Part shown: piece after piece, positions 54,570-63,707 of the stretch
Position numbering within the stretch: the stretch's first letter is position 1
Layout of the letters: the number at the start of each line of letters is the position of its first letter
Assembly (NCBI GenBank): GCA_002173095.1
Contig: NHBK01000008.1
Span: 372,001-436,000, forward strand
DNA from: Hyphomonadaceae bacterium TMED5
GTDB taxonomy: Bacteria > Pseudomonadota > Alphaproteobacteria > Caulobacterales > Hyphomonadaceae
Reading direction: 5' to 3'
DNA: 64,000 nt
Translations under genes and position numbers: made by a program
The notes under the pieces: generated by a model
The model's input: only the letters and a program-made list of their open reading frames with translations
Told to the model about the DNA's origin: nothing
Databases searched by the model: none

Positions 54570-54757
54570 TGTGATCGCGATTGAACCCGATCGGAGCTCC
54601 CTAATGGACGCCGCCTGTCCGCACCCCGCTCCGATGTCCCCGAAACACAGGGCTCAATTGTGATCACACCGGAATTTGGACCTCCACCTGGCCCTCTCAA
54701 ACCGGTACATTTGGGCGCCCGTACCCCTACACACCACATACGGGCGCCCAATTTTTT
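54570..54757 (+). ncRNA. Candidate structured RNA with intrinsic terminator, upstream of purQ
   Basis: Three helices follow one another on the plus strand. The first is a 19-bp helix (54570-54588 with 54650-54668; two G-U pairs and one mismatch) that encloses an 8-bp helix (54590-54597 with 54628-54635) and a 4-bp GGAC/GTCC hairpin, with a 14-nt bulge on the 3' side. The second is an 8-bp helix (54669-54678 with 54698-54705, two bulged A). The third is a 13-bp terminator hairpin (54711-54723 with 54739-54751) and six T. It could be a free sRNA or an attenuator/riboswitch leader for purQ, which starts 58 bp later. I could not match it to 6S, ZTP, purine or SRP RNA. Its 5' end is not defined. 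Confidence 0.45.
54711..54757 (+). terminator. Strong 13-bp terminator hairpin before purQ
   Basis: TTGGGCGCCCGTA pairs perfectly with TACGGGCGCCCAA over a 15-nt loop and is followed by six T. On the other strand no T-run follows, so it works only in the plus direction. Confidence 0.9.
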
Positions 54758-54814
54758 CCTCGCATCGCAAAGACCGGGATTTTCAACACGCAGGAATGCG
54801 GTTAAAGCGAACGC

Positions 54815-55486
54815 ATGAAATCTGGCGTCATCATTTTCCCTGGTTCGAACTGTGACCGCGATGCGATCACGGCTCTGAAAGACATCACCGGCCAAGCGCC
54901 GGCCGAGATCTGGCACAAAACGACGGAATGGCCGACTGGCCTCGACTTCGTCGTTGTTCCGGGTGGTTTCTCTTATGGTGACTATCTGCGCTGCGGCGCG
55001 ATGGCCGGTAATTCGCCGATCATCCCACATCTGAAAAAGTTTGCTGAAGCGGGCGGCCATGTGCTTGGCATCTGCAATGGCTTTCAGATTCTGACAGAAA
55101 CCGGTCTTCTTCCGGGCGCGCTCCTTCGAAATGCCGCGCTGAATTTTGTCTGCCGCAATGAGCGCCTGATTGTCAGCCCGAACAGCTCTGCTTTCACATC
55201 ACAGTATAAAACTGGCAGCGAAGTGATCGTGCCTGTCGCCCACCATGACGGCAATTATTTCGCCGACGCTGACACGCTTGATCTGCTCGAAGGTGATGGC
55301 CGTGTGGCTTTCCGCTATGCAGACAATCCAAACGGCTCAGCCCGCGACATTGCCGGTATTCTGAGCACGAATGGCCGTGTGCTTGGCATGATGCCTCACC
55401 CTGAACGCGCTATTGGTGGCCATGAAGGTGGCTCTGATGGACGCGCACTGTTCGAAGGCGTGATGAACGCTCTTGCGACGGTCTGA
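54815..55486 (+). CDS. purQ: PurQ, FGAM synthetase glutaminase subunit
   Basis: PurQ hydrolyses glutamine to supply ammonia to PurL. The 223-residue class I amidotransferase has [14 protein letters not shown] at the N-terminus, the nucleophile Cys in [12 protein letters not shown] and the His/Glu pair in MMPHPERA. It is the third purine gene of the region but is separated from purS by a lipoprotein gene and a terminator. Confidence 0.96.
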   Translation: MKSGVIIFPGSNCDRDAITALKDITGQAPAEIWHKTTEWPTGLDFVVVPGGFSYGDYLRCGAMAGNSPIIPHLKKFAEAGGHVLGICNGFQILTETGLLPGALLRNAALNFVCRNERLIVSPNSSAFTSQYKTGSEVIVPVAHHDGNYFADADTLDLLEGDGRVAFRYADNPNGSARDIAGILSTNGRVLGMMPHPERAIGGHEGGSDGRALFEGVMNALATV

Positions 55487-55488
55487 TC

Positions 55489-56250
55489 TCAGATCAGGCC
55501 GAGCCCTCTCAGAATATAGATCACACCGACAACGCTGAGCAGATATTTCGTCCAGTCTCTGAACGAAACGTCTGACATGCGGTGAAGCACCAATCCGCCG
55601 AGCCATGTGCCCAGCATGGAAAGTGGGATGGCGAGCGCGATCAGCCAGAGCGGGGGCAATTCAGCGCCATCTGCCTGCATCAATGCCGGTGCCGTCCAGA
55701 AGGCAATCTTGGTCGTGTGAGCGATGACTTGGGTCGCGCCCTTTGTGGCGACGATCTCTTTGCGGGTCATGTCTGACTGCACGAAGAAGATGTCGAGGAC
55801 GGGCCCGACCACCCCAGCCAGCACGTTCAGCCCCTGCGCCAGAAACCCCAGAATTTCAGCCTGATAGGGCCGTGTCGCGTTCAGCGCGAACCATGATTTC
55901 GGTATCCATGATGCAAAGGCCAGCACGCCAAGCATCAGATAAACCGCATGCTTTTCAGGCTGCCAGAACACGAAGAACAGCACGCCTATCGCCAGTACGC
56001 CGCCAATCAGATAGCGCCCGACTATGCGCCATGAAATATGCTCTCGGATGAGAAAGGCGCGATAGCCATTAGCGAAGAGCTGCACCGCACCGTGCAGGAC
56101 CATGGCATATGGCACTGGAAAAAGAGCCGTAAGCAGCCCCATCAGGATCAACCCACCCGCCATGCCGAATATACCGGAGATGAAGGATGTGCCCGCGACG
56201 AAGATCAGAACCGTCGCGATGATCGTTGCAAACGCTGAAGAAATGCCCAT
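55489..56250 (-). CDS. TauE/SafE-family (TSUP) permease
   Basis: The 253-residue protein has about eight hydrophobic segments and the two-repeat layout of the TSUP family (FISGIFGMAGGLILMGLLTALFP, VLAGVVGPVLDIFFVQSDMTRKEIVATKGATQVIAHTTKIAF). Members export sulfite or sulfoacetate or move other small anions; the substrate here is unknown. It converges on purQ with two bases between stops. Confidence 0.87.
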   Translation of the reverse strand: MGISSAFATIIATVLIFVAGTSFISGIFGMAGGLILMGLLTALFPVPYAMVLHGAVQLFANGYRAFLIREHISWRIVGRYLIGGVLAIGVLFFVFWQPEKHAVYLMLGVLAFASWIPKSWFALNATRPYQAEILGFLAQGLNVLAGVVGPVLDIFFVQSDMTRKEIVATKGATQVIAHTTKIAFWTAPALMQADGAELPPLWLIALAIPLSMLGTWLGGLVLHRMSDVSFRDWTKYLLSVVGVIYILRGLGLI

Positions 56251-56433
56251 CGGCCACCTTTATAGTTAAGGTGTGAGTATTCCTCGATGTCCCAACCAGC
56301 AAGCCAGAACATGATTTTGTTCGAAATAGCCTGCATCCTTTTGCCACACAAAAAGTAGGGCTTTGTGTCAGTTTGTCTCCTATGCTGAAACCATAATTTT
56401 TTTATGGTCATCCAGATAACGGGAGAGAACACC

Positions 56434-57720
56434 ATGCAATTTGATTATTCAGAGAAAACCAAAGACTATATCCAGCGTGTCTCCGCCTTTATGGACGAAC
56501 ACATTTTCCCAAATCTGGAGACCTATCAGCGCCAGCACGCTGAATTCGACAATCCGTGGAATGTTCCGCAAATCGTTGAGGACCTGAAAGCCAAGGCCAA
56601 AGAACAGGGTCTCTGGAACATGTTCCTGCCACCAAGCGCAGAACACGACACAGAAGACTATCATGGCGCAGGCCTGACCAATCTCGAATACGCCCCACTG
56701 TCTGAACTGATGGGCCGCGTGACATGGGCCTCAGAGATCTTCAATTGCTCCGCGCCGGATACCGGCAATATGGAAGTGCTGCACCGCTATGGCACCGCAG
56801 AGCAGAAAGAAAAATGGCTACGCCCTCTCCTCACCGGTGAAATCCGATCAGCCTTTTTGATGACAGAACCTCAGGTCGCATCCTCTGATGCAACCAATAT
56901 TGAGACCCGCATTGAAAGAGACGGCGATGAGTATGTCATCAATGGCCGCAAATGGTGGTCATCCGGGGCGGGCGACCCGCACTGCAAGGTCGCAATTGTC
57001 ATGGGTAAGACCGACCCGAACGCCGCAAAGCATGCTCAACAGAGCATGATCCTGGTACCATTGGATGCGCCGGGCGTTGAGCTGGTGCGCATGCTTCCAG
57101 TGTTTGGTTATGACCATGCGCCACACGGGCATGCCGAGTTCAAACTGACCAATGTACGCGTGCCTGCGGAGAATCTTCTTCTTGGCGAAGGACGGGGTTT
57201 TGAGATTGCTCAGGGTCGACTTGGCCCGGGCCGTATTCACCACTGCATGCGGACAATTGGCGCAGCCGAATTTGCGCTGGAGAAAATGTGCAAACGCCTC
57301 GTCTCTCGCATAGCATTTGGAAAATCGGTTTCTGACCATTCCATCTGGGAACAGCGCGTGGCGGAGGCCCGTCTCAATATTGAGATGACGCGCCTGCTCA
57401 CCCTGAAAGCCGCTTATATGATGGATACAGTGGGCAATAAGGTCGCCAAGAATGAAATCGCCATGATCAAAGTCGCCGGCCCTCGCATTGCCTGCCAGAT
57501 CATTGACGACGCAATTCAGGCACATGGCGGCGCAGGCGTGACTGAAGATTTCGGGCTCGCAGATTCTTACGCAAATATCCGTACGCTTCGCCTCGCCGAT
57601 GGTCCGGATGAGGTTCATTGCCGCGCAATTGCGCGCAATGAATTCCGCAAATACCGCGACAATTCATATGGAAAAACTGTAGAGGCGGAGAAAATGACAG
57701 AAGTGGTCGGCTCACGCTAA
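56434..57720 (+). CDS. Acyl-CoA dehydrogenase, ACAD10/11-like
   Basis: A 428-residue flavoprotein with N-terminal helical, middle beta and C-terminal helical domains: [62 protein letters not shown] and the C-terminal [34 protein letters not shown]. The ACAD10/11 type acts on branched or long-chain acyl-CoA in some organisms. GGGAG precedes ATG 56434. Terminator follows. Confidence 0.93.
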   Translation: MQFDYSEKTKDYIQRVSAFMDEHIFPNLETYQRQHAEFDNPWNVPQIVEDLKAKAKEQGLWNMFLPPSAEHDTEDYHGAGLTNLEYAPLSELMGRVTWASEIFNCSAPDTGNMEVLHRYGTAEQKEKWLRPLLTGEIRSAFLMTEPQVASSDATNIETRIERDGDEYVINGRKWWSSGAGDPHCKVAIVMGKTDPNAAKHAQQSMILVPLDAPGVELVRMLPVFGYDHAPHGHAEFKLTNVRVPAENLLLGEGRGFEIAQGRLGPGRIHHCMRTIGAAEFALEKMCKRLVSRIAFGKSVSDHSIWEQRVAEARLNIEMTRLLTLKAAYMMDTVGNKVAKNEIAMIKVAGPRIACQIIDDAIQAHGGAGVTEDFGLADSYANIRTLRLADGPDEVHCRAIARNEFRKYRDNSYGKTVEAEKMTEVVGSR

Positions 57721-57742
57721 GCGCCTGTGCATTCGACATTTC

Positions 57743-57773
57743 AGCCCTTCGGCTCTGACCGGAGGGCTTTTTT
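57743..57773 (+). terminator. Rho-independent terminator after the acyl-CoA dehydrogenase gene
   Basis: AGCCCTTCGG and CCGGAGGGCT form a 10-bp stem (one G-U pair) around a short loop, followed by six T. Confidence 0.9.
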
Positions 57774-57809
57774 GCTTACATCACTCAGCCATCATGATAG
57801 CTGACAAAC

Positions 57810-58517
57810 ATGTTTAATGTCGTCGCGCGCCGCGTTTCAAGGCTGCATAAAATCTTCGGTCTGGTGATCGGCATCCAGTTTCTGTTCTGGGTCGCCTCGG
57901 GCTTCTATTTTACGCTCTACCCGATCGATACGATCCATGGTGATCATATGCGCGTCCGTATAGATCATGGCGTGCTAAACGCCCCCGATGTCATTGTCAG
58001 CGCGCAGGACGCCATGGACGCCTCCGGCATTTGGGTCTTTCGCGCAGACCTTCACATGTTGATGGGCGAGCCCGTCTGGCAGGTCAGCAATACGCATAGC
58101 ACCGTTCTGATATCTGCGAGTACGGGCGAGCGCATGTCGCCCATCTCACAAGGTCTGGCAGAAGACATATTCAATGCGGGCGTACCGGGCCTTGCCTCTT
58201 ATGAAGGCGACATATTCCTCCTTGAAGAGAACCCACCGCGCGAATACGCAGGCCCACTCCCCGCCTGGGTCTATGAAACCGATGGCGGAAAAGAACGAGC
58301 GTATATAGACGCGTCGACAGGCGATATACGGGCGGTCCGAACGACAGAATGGCGTATCTTCGATGTCTTCTGGCGCTTCCACATTATGGACATCACGGGC
58401 GATGACCGTATCGATACATGGTGGATGAAACTCGCAGCATTCATTGCCATGGCGATGGTCATCACGGGTTTCATCATATTGGCCCAACGCATTCAGCGCG
58501 GGCGCATATTCAGTTAG
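57810..58517 (+). CDS. PepSY-like membrane protein
   Basis: A 235-residue protein with a membrane helix near residues 18-38 (LVIGIQFLFWVASGFYFTL), a periplasmic part containing a PepSY-type unit (AYIDASTGDIRAVRTTEWRIFDVFWRFHIMD) and a second helix near 207-228. The HRLHK-type start SRLHKIFGLVIG and the WRFHIMD segment resemble PepSY-associated reductase or peptidase-inhibitor proteins. The function is unknown; a role with iron or flavin reductases is possible. Confidence 0.75.
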   Translation: MFNVVARRVSRLHKIFGLVIGIQFLFWVASGFYFTLYPIDTIHGDHMRVRIDHGVLNAPDVIVSAQDAMDASGIWVFRADLHMLMGEPVWQVSNTHSTVLISASTGERMSPISQGLAEDIFNAGVPGLASYEGDIFLLEENPPREYAGPLPAWVYETDGGKERAYIDASTGDIRAVRTTEWRIFDVFWRFHIMDITGDDRIDTWWMKLAAFIAMAMVITGFIILAQRIQRGRIFS

Positions 58518-58582
58518 AGCTGGCCCGCCGGCAGGAAACAAATCCCGCCAGCGTTTCGCCGTCATATAATCAGGCTCGGTGT

Positions 58583-58969
58583 TCATGGCTGGTAGCTCAC
58601 AACCTCGAATTCGATGCCGTCTTCATTGTGGAAGTAAAATCGACTACCGGGATCATAGGTCTGGTGCGAATGGGTCTTATACCCTTCTTCCAGCACGCGG
58701 GCCTCAGCCTCATCCAGGTCATCCACCAGCACACCTATATGGTTCAGCCCGCCCTTGGTCGCATAGCTGACTGGGCGGTCCACAACAGCATCTGGCGGAG
58801 AATAAATCGCCAGATAGCGCTCATCTGTCCCGACATGCACGCTTTTACCGCCACCGAGTGACGGACCCTGCCAGCGAATATGCCAGCCGAAAACACGTGA
58901 CAGGCGCTCTGCCGTTCGCACCGGATCCGTTGCGGTAAAGTTCAGATGTTCAATCATTGCACCAGACAT
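58583..58969 (-). CDS. VOC-family (glyoxalase/bleomycin-resistance fold) protein
   Basis: The 128-residue protein has two beta-alpha-beta-beta-beta units: MIEHLNFTATDPVRTAERLSRVFGW and GLNHIGVLVDDLDEAEARVLEEGY, then SRFYFHNEDGIEFEVVSY, with His near both N-terminal strands and a C-terminal Glu as likely metal ligands. GGAG lies before ATG 58969. It is transcribed divergently from soxR from a promoter that has the SoxR-type geometry, so it is the probable SoxR target here. A role in detoxifying a redox-cycling compound is inference. Confidence 0.85.
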   Translation of the reverse strand: MSGAMIEHLNFTATDPVRTAERLSRVFGWHIRWQGPSLGGGKSVHVGTDERYLAIYSPPDAVVDRPVSYATKGGLNHIGVLVDDLDEAEARVLEEGYKTHSHQTYDPGSRFYFHNEDGIEFEVVSYQP

Positions 58970-59010
58970 GCTCGATGCTCCTTTTTGGTATTTGAGTTTT
59001 GTCTGGCTCT

Positions 59011-59041
59011 TCTATAATTTCTCAACCTAGGTTTAGATCAA
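59011..59041 (-). promoter_or_regulatory. SoxR-type promoter with 19-bp spacer and dyad operator
   Basis: On the minus strand, TTGATC (59041-59036) and TATAGA (59016-59011) are separated by exactly 19 bp, the long spacer of MerR-family promoters. A dyad (TCTCAA...TTTAGA, core AACCTAGGTT) at 59020-59037 lies in the spacer. Half-sites differ from the E. coli CCTCAA...TTGAGG by one and two bases. It reads toward the VOC gene and is next to soxR. Confidence 0.65.
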
Positions 59042-59062
59042 GATATTTTTTTGAGGCATGTC

Positions 59063-59521
59063 ATGGCGGCAAAATCTGTACTTGCGATTGGCGATCTGGC
59101 CGCCCGGACCGGGCTCTCCGTTTCCGCCATTCGCTTCTATGAGGAAAAAGGCCTCATCACCCCGCACAGAAATGCAGGCGGCCACCGGCGCTATATGCGG
59201 TCTGACATTCGTCGCCTGTCCTTTGTGATGATCACCCAGAAGCTTGGCTTTACGATTGAAGACATAGCCCGCGAAATGAAGCGTCTGCCTGAAGGCCGGA
59301 CGCCGACGGCCCGCGACTGGCAGAAGATCAGCGAACGCTTTCAGACGGTGCTGGATGAACGCATCGCAGAGCTTACCCGTATGAGAAACAATCTCGCCGG
59401 ATGCATTGGCTGTGGGTGCCTGTCTCTTGAGAAATGCAAGCTCTACAACCCCGAAGACCGGCTCGCCGAAAATGGCCCCGGACCACAAAACATCTTCCCC
59501 TCTCCCCACGAGAAGGCTTGA
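59063..59521 (+). CDS. soxR: SoxR, redox-sensing MerR-family regulator
   Basis: The 152-residue protein has an N-terminal MerR winged helix (LAIGDLAARTGLSVSAIRFYEEKGLI, AGGHRRYMRSDIRRLSFV), a dimerisation helix and the 2Fe-2S cluster site Cys114-X2-Cys117-X-Cys119-X5-Cys125, spacing identical to SoxR. It should respond to redox-active compounds. ATG 59063 is chosen; a TTG four codons earlier is also in frame. It lies across the intergenic SoxR-type promoter from the VOC gene. Confidence 0.95.
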   Translation: MAAKSVLAIGDLAARTGLSVSAIRFYEEKGLITPHRNAGGHRRYMRSDIRRLSFVMITQKLGFTIEDIAREMKRLPEGRTPTARDWQKISERFQTVLDERIAELTRMRNNLAGCIGCGCLSLEKCKLYNPEDRLAENGPGPQNIFPSPHEKA

Positions 59522-59574
59522 TCAGCCGCAGTTTATCCCGTCCACTGCTGCACGCATAAATAGGGAGAAAACGC

Positions 59575-60360
59575 ATGGCATATGCGCCATTTGATCTGAC
59601 CGGAAAGGTCGCACTCATCACTGGGGGCAATCGCGGCATTGGCCTTGGCATGGCCGAAGCGCTTGCTGCTTCGAATGCTCACGTCGCTATCTGGGGCCGT
59701 AAAGAAGCCGCCAATGCCGAAGCCGTCGACAAGCTGAAAGGCCTCGGTACGGGCGAAGTCCGCGCTTGGGCAGTGGACGTCGCAGAAGAAGATACTGTTG
59801 TCGCCGCTATGGCAGAAACCAATGGCTGGATGGGCCGACTTGATTCCGTCATCGCCAATGCCGGTGTTGGCTTTGGTGCGAAATCCTTCTCCGAAATGAC
59901 GACTGAGATCTGGCGCAAGAATATGGCCGTCAATCTGGATGGCGCCTTCTGGACCCTGCGTGAGGCTACCAAACATATGGTCGAGCGCGCCAAGAATGGT
60001 GATCCGGGTGGTTCGCTCGTCGGCATTGCCTCTATGGCGGCGCTAGAGGGCGCAGCACGCAATCAAGCTTATGGCGCGACCAAGGGCGGACTCATCTCCA
60101 TGATCCGCGCCATCTCTGTTGAGCACGCCCGCTATGGCATTCGCGCGAATGCAATCCTGCCGGGCTGGATTGCCACAGACATGACCTCAGGCGCGCAGGA
60201 CAATGATAAATTCGTCAGCAATGTCATCTCGCGCGTTCCGATGAAGCGCTGGGGCGAACCGGCGGATTTTGGCGGCATGGCGGTCTATCTGACCTCAGAT
60301 GCCTCCAGCTTCCATACTGGCGATTCCATCCTCATTGATGGCGGCTACTGCATCTATTGA
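59575..60360 (+). CDS. Short-chain dehydrogenase/reductase
   Basis: A classical SDR of 261 residues: the cofactor motif TGGNRGIG near residue 16, NAG in VIANAGVGFG, the catalytic Ser in GIASMAALEG and the YxxxK motif in YGATK, with LPGWIATDM after it. GGGAG precedes the ATG. It follows soxR after 53 bp on the same strand and could be co-transcribed. Substrate unknown. Confidence 0.93.
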   Translation: MAYAPFDLTGKVALITGGNRGIGLGMAEALAASNAHVAIWGRKEAANAEAVDKLKGLGTGEVRAWAVDVAEEDTVVAAMAETNGWMGRLDSVIANAGVGFGAKSFSEMTTEIWRKNMAVNLDGAFWTLREATKHMVERAKNGDPGGSLVGIASMAALEGAARNQAYGATKGGLISMIRAISVEHARYGIRANAILPGWIATDMTSGAQDNDKFVSNVISRVPMKRWGEPADFGGMAVYLTSDASSFHTGDSILIDGGYCIY

Positions 60361-60372
60361 TGCGGAAAAAGA

Positions 60373-60404
60373 AAAGCGCTGCTCCATAAGGGCAGCGCTT
60401 TTTT
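60373..60404 (+). terminator. Rho-independent terminator after the SDR gene
   Basis: AAAGCGCTGC and GCAGCGCTTT pair over a 9-nt loop, followed by additional T. It has A residues on the left, so it may also work for the converging lipoprotein gene. Confidence 0.92.
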
Positions 60405-60453
60405 GTTCGTCATGAAAAACCGTCGCCAGCCTTTCAGAACCGATCCGAAGCGA

Positions 60454-60708
60454 TTAGTGAGACTCTGTCTCTTCTTCAGCTTCTTCAGCCATGTCTTCAA
60501 TGGCTTCTTCTGCTTCCGCAGCGGTCTCTTCGATCTCTTCTACAGCAGCTTCAGCTGTTTCTTCGATCGCTTCACCGGTAGCTTCCATAGCTTCTTCAGT
60601 GGTCTCAACCACTTCTTCTACTTGCTCTTCAACGGTGGTTTCTTCTTCCGCTGGAGCACATGCCGCAGCGAGACCAGCCAGAACGGCCGCGAGTACAAAC
60701 TTCTTCAT
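60454..60708 (-). CDS. Small highly acidic lipoprotein
   Basis: The 84-residue protein has a lipoprotein signal (VLAGLAAAC, Cys17) followed by about 65 residues made almost only of Glu, Ala, Thr, Val and Ile in a heptad-like pattern (EEAMEATGEAIEETAEAAVEEIEETAAEAEEAIEDM). It should form a long helix or coiled coil at the membrane with very high negative charge. No family is recognised; proteins like this are seen in marine alphaproteobacteria. A signal peptide and stop-codon frame make coding likely. Confidence 0.75.
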   Translation of the reverse strand: MKKFVLAAVLAGLAAACAPAEEETTVEEQVEEVVETTEEAMEATGEAIEETAEAAVEEIEETAAEAEEAIEDMAEEAEEETESH

Positions 60709-60857
60709 CTGGTTTACCCCTTTTCCCTGAGTCGGAAACCGACTGAAAAAGCATATACACCCGACCGAACTTTCCCCCTAGCGGAACTACACGAATATTT
60801 GATCGCCCCCTGAAAGCGCTTGGCAAATCAACAAAAAATAATCTGGGACACTAAAAA

Positions 60858-61829
60858 ATGGGCATTACAACCAAGCTGAACTCACTTCTGAATATCGAAC
60901 ACCCAATCATGCTGGCTGGCATGGGAGGCGTCTCATACGCTGAACTGGTCGCGGCCATGTGCAATGCAGGCGGATACGGCGTGCTCGGCATGGCGGGCAC
61001 AACGCCTGAATTCATCGGCGAGCAGATTGCCAAAGTCAAAACCCTCACAGACAAGCCTTTTGGCGTCGACCTTCTGGCGGCAGATCCGGAAAGCCTGGAA
61101 CGATCTGTCGACAATATCATTGAGGGTGGCGCTGATTCTTTCGTCGCTGGCCTCGGCGTTCCCCTGCCCATTATGAAGAAGCTCAAAGATGCGGGCGTCA
61201 AAGTCATGGTCGTGGGCGGCGCAGTAAAGCACGCGATCAAAGCCGAAGAAGCAGGATGTGACGCCGTTATCCTTCAGGGCGGCGAAGGAGGAGGCCATAC
61301 AGGGCTTGTCGGGACGCTGCCGCTCGTCGCGCAGGCCGTTGAGGCGGTCGACATACCGGTCATTGCCGCAGGCGGCATTTATGACGGCCGAGGCATCGCA
61401 GCGGCGCTCAGTCTCGGTGCAGTCGGTGTTTGGATGGGCACGCGCTTTATTGCTTCTGCGGAATCCCACGCCGCCGACATGTACCGAAACGCGATTGTCG
61501 ATGCCACCGATGCCGACACCACACGTACCCGGTGTTATTCAGGCAAGCCTATGCGCGTGCGCACCAACCCTTATGTTTTAGACTGGGAAAAGCGTCCGGA
61601 CGAAATCATGCCCTTCCCCCATCAGGCTATTCACTCCTCTCAGTTGGATGTGCTGAGTGGAATTGCAGGCGTCACCGATGAAGCGCGTCTGGATATGCTG
61701 AAATCCTGCTTTGCGATGGGCCAGTCAGCTGGCGGCGTGAAAGAGGTTAAGCCTGTGGCTGAGATTGTCGCTGATCTCATGCGCGAGGCCGAAGCGGCAA
61801 TCCGGCAGACCAATAGCCTGCTCAGCTAG
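60858..61829 (+). CDS. Nitronate-monooxygenase-like FMN enzyme
   Basis: The 323-residue TIM-barrel protein of the NMO/FabK-like 2-nitropropane dioxygenase family has HPIMLAGMGGVSYAELVAAMCNAGGYGVLG at the N-terminus, AGCDAVILQGGEGGGHTG and VIAAGGIYDGRGIAAALSLGAVGVWMGTRFIASAE as the FMN-phosphate and flavin-binding blocks. It could oxidise propionate 3-nitronate or act as an enoyl-ACP reductase-like enzyme; sequence cannot decide. The upstream gap is 149 bp. Confidence 0.9.
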   Translation: MGITTKLNSLLNIEHPIMLAGMGGVSYAELVAAMCNAGGYGVLGMAGTTPEFIGEQIAKVKTLTDKPFGVDLLAADPESLERSVDNIIEGGADSFVAGLGVPLPIMKKLKDAGVKVMVVGGAVKHAIKAEEAGCDAVILQGGEGGGHTGLVGTLPLVAQAVEAVDIPVIAAGGIYDGRGIAAALSLGAVGVWMGTRFIASAESHAADMYRNAIVDATDADTTRTRCYSGKPMRVRTNPYVLDWEKRPDEIMPFPHQAIHSSQLDVLSGIAGVTDEARLDMLKSCFAMGQSAGGVKEVKPVAEIVADLMREAEAAIRQTNSLLS

Positions 61830-61837
61830 GATAGCAC

Positions 61838-62077
61838 TTAAACGATAATCCCGCCGCGGCCATCCTGTGGCGGGTCATCTTTGTCTTTGGCTGCCTCGGC
61901 GGCTTTACGCTCAACATAATCCATCTTGGCCCGTGCCAGACGTTTGATCTCGTCTTCAGGGGTAGAGGAAGGTGCAACAAAACGGACCTCGCGGCCCGTT
62001 TTGCTGTTTATAGCTACAATTTCCAGAGCATTACCGACGGGCAGTATCTCAATATAGATGCTGTCCCTGTCTGCCAT
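61838..62077 (-). CDS. DUF6898-type small protein
   Basis: A 79-residue protein with IYIEILPVGNALEIVAINSKTGREVRFVAPSSTPEDEIKRLARAKMDYVERK, a pattern found in short alphaproteobacterial proteins downstream of metabolic genes (DUF6898). It probably forms a small beta-alpha fold. It is 5 bp after hemA in the same operon. Function unknown. Confidence 0.8.
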   Translation of the reverse strand: MADRDSIYIEILPVGNALEIVAINSKTGREVRFVAPSSTPEDEIKRLARAKMDYVERKAAEAAKDKDDPPQDGRGGIIV

Positions 62078-62082
62078 GCAGA

Positions 62083-63303
62083 TCAGGCCGCTTTTGGAAG
62101 ACCAAGCTGCTTCCAGATGGCAAGCAGAGCAGCAACCAGATCATCCATCATCGCTTCAGTGTGAACCGGTGACGGCGTGAAGCGAAGTCGCTCTGTGCCC
62201 TTAGGAACAGTCGGGTAGTTGATTGGCTGAACATAAACGCCGAAGTCGTGGAGCAGCGTATCAGAGAGCGCTTTGCAGCGTTCCGGATCGCCAACCATCA
62301 GCGGAACGATGTGCGTTTCAGATTCCAGAAGCGGCAGGCCTGCATCACGGAATTTCTGCTTCAGCATCTCTGCTTTAGACTGATGTTCAGCGCGAAGCTT
62401 GCGGCCTTCATCCGTGCGCAGCTTGGAAACAGAACGCAGAGCGCCTGCTGCCATAACCGGGCAAGTGGATGTGGTGAAGATGAAGCCAGGTGCCATAGAA
62501 CGGATCGCATCGATCACGGTCGCGTCGGTCGCGATATAGCCACCCATAACGCCATAAGCCTTAGCCAATGTACCTTCGATAATGTCGATACGGTCCATAA
62601 CGCCATCGCGTTGCGCAACGCCTGCGCCCTCATGGCCGTACATGCCAACAGCATGCACTTCGTCGAGATAAGTGATGGCGTTGAACTCATCAGCCAGATC
62701 GCAAAGCTCTTTCAGAGGCGCAATGTCGCCATCCATGGAGTAGACAGATTCAAACGCGATAACCTTAGGGCGGTTCGCATCGTCATTTTCCATGAGCGCA
62801 CGAAGATGGCCCATATCGTTATGACGGAATACGCGGCGATCACAGCCTGACCGACGAATACCCTCAATCATGGAGGCGTGGTTCAGCGCGTCAGAATAGA
62901 TGATCACGTCCGGAAGGATTTTCGCGAGTGTGGACAGCGTTGCCTCGTTGGAGACATAGCCAGAGGTAAACAGAAGAGCCGCTTCTTTGCCGTGGAGATC
63001 AGCCAGCTGGCGCTCCAGATCAACGTGGAAACGGGTCGTGCCAGAAATATTGCGGGTGCCGCCAGAACCAGCGCCGAACGTATCGACAGCTTCATGCATA
63101 GCGTTGATGACGTCATCATCCTGGCCCATGCCAAGATAGTCGTTCGAACACCATACAATGATGTCCTTCTCTTCGCCGTGCTCAAAGCGTGCGGTCGCAC
63201 GTGGGAAAGATCCACGATGGCGCTTCAGATCAATAAATACACGATAGCGACCTTCGTCACGAATAGTGCTGATTGCCTGTTCGAAAGCCTCGAGATGCTT
63301 CAT
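62083..63303 (-). CDS. hemA: HemA, 5-aminolevulinate synthase
   Basis: HemA condenses glycine and succinyl-CoA to 5-aminolevulinate, the first step of haem synthesis in alphaproteobacteria. The 406-residue PLP enzyme of fold type I has [30 protein letters not shown] (CoA/glycine site), [12 protein letters not shown] and the PLP Lys in [12 protein letters not shown]. All catalytic residues are present and the length is normal. It is followed by the DUF6898 gene in an operon. Confidence 0.97.
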   Translation of the reverse strand: MKHLEAFEQAISTIRDEGRYRVFIDLKRHRGSFPRATARFEHGEEKDIIVWCSNDYLGMGQDDDVINAMHEAVDTFGAGSGGTRNISGTTRFHVDLERQLADLHGKEAALLFTSGYVSNEATLSTLAKILPDVIIYSDALNHASMIEGIRRSGCDRRVFRHNDMGHLRALMENDDANRPKVIAFESVYSMDGDIAPLKELCDLADEFNAITYLDEVHAVGMYGHEGAGVAQRDGVMDRIDIIEGTLAKAYGVMGGYIATDATVIDAIRSMAPGFIFTTSTCPVMAAGALRSVSKLRTDEGRKLRAEHQSKAEMLKQKFRDAGLPLLESETHIVPLMVGDPERCKALSDTLLHDFGVYVQPINYPTVPKGTERLRFTPSPVHTEAMMDDLVAALLAIWKQLGLPKAA

Positions 63304-63707
63304 TTTTTCTTCCTCGCGGAGGACGTTTGGATGTCAGCCGTCCAGTGTGTGAGCGACACATTACTCAAATGCTCACAAAAATAAAAAGGCCGTTTCGCCG
63401 CATCTGACTAAAACGTGTCTTCAGAGACGGTATAACCAAGCCCCCTACCGCGATTTCCTCCACATAGACTATTGTTTATTTTATATTTTTAATTTTTCGC
63501 GCATGAGAGATTTTGCCACATTTATTTGCCTGAAAAAAGCAGAAAAAGCACTCTTCACGACAGTAATGATAGCTTCATATCGCCACAAACTGCAATCTCT
63601 TTCCGATTCCGCTTCAATTTCGTGTAAAATTTTCAGGGCCTACAAGGCTCGAAGCAAACTTTCGCTGATATGTGTGAGCCGTGTATTTGAGGGTTGGAGA
63701 CAGGATT
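63304..63707. other. Intergenic region, 404 bp, divergent promoters
   Basis: This separates hemA from the partial pentapeptide gene. It contains a very AT-rich stretch at about 63470-63500 (probable promoter). I see no FNR-type palindrome and no clear terminator. One frame is open across part of it but has poor codon use. Confidence 0.5.

Noticed and set aside
54570-54757. Assignment of the purQ leader as a ZTP riboswitch because of a CCGCCTG string at 54611-54617
   Set aside because: The matching upstream ACTGG-type core and the pseudoknot partner are absent, and the string lies in a small hairpin loop.
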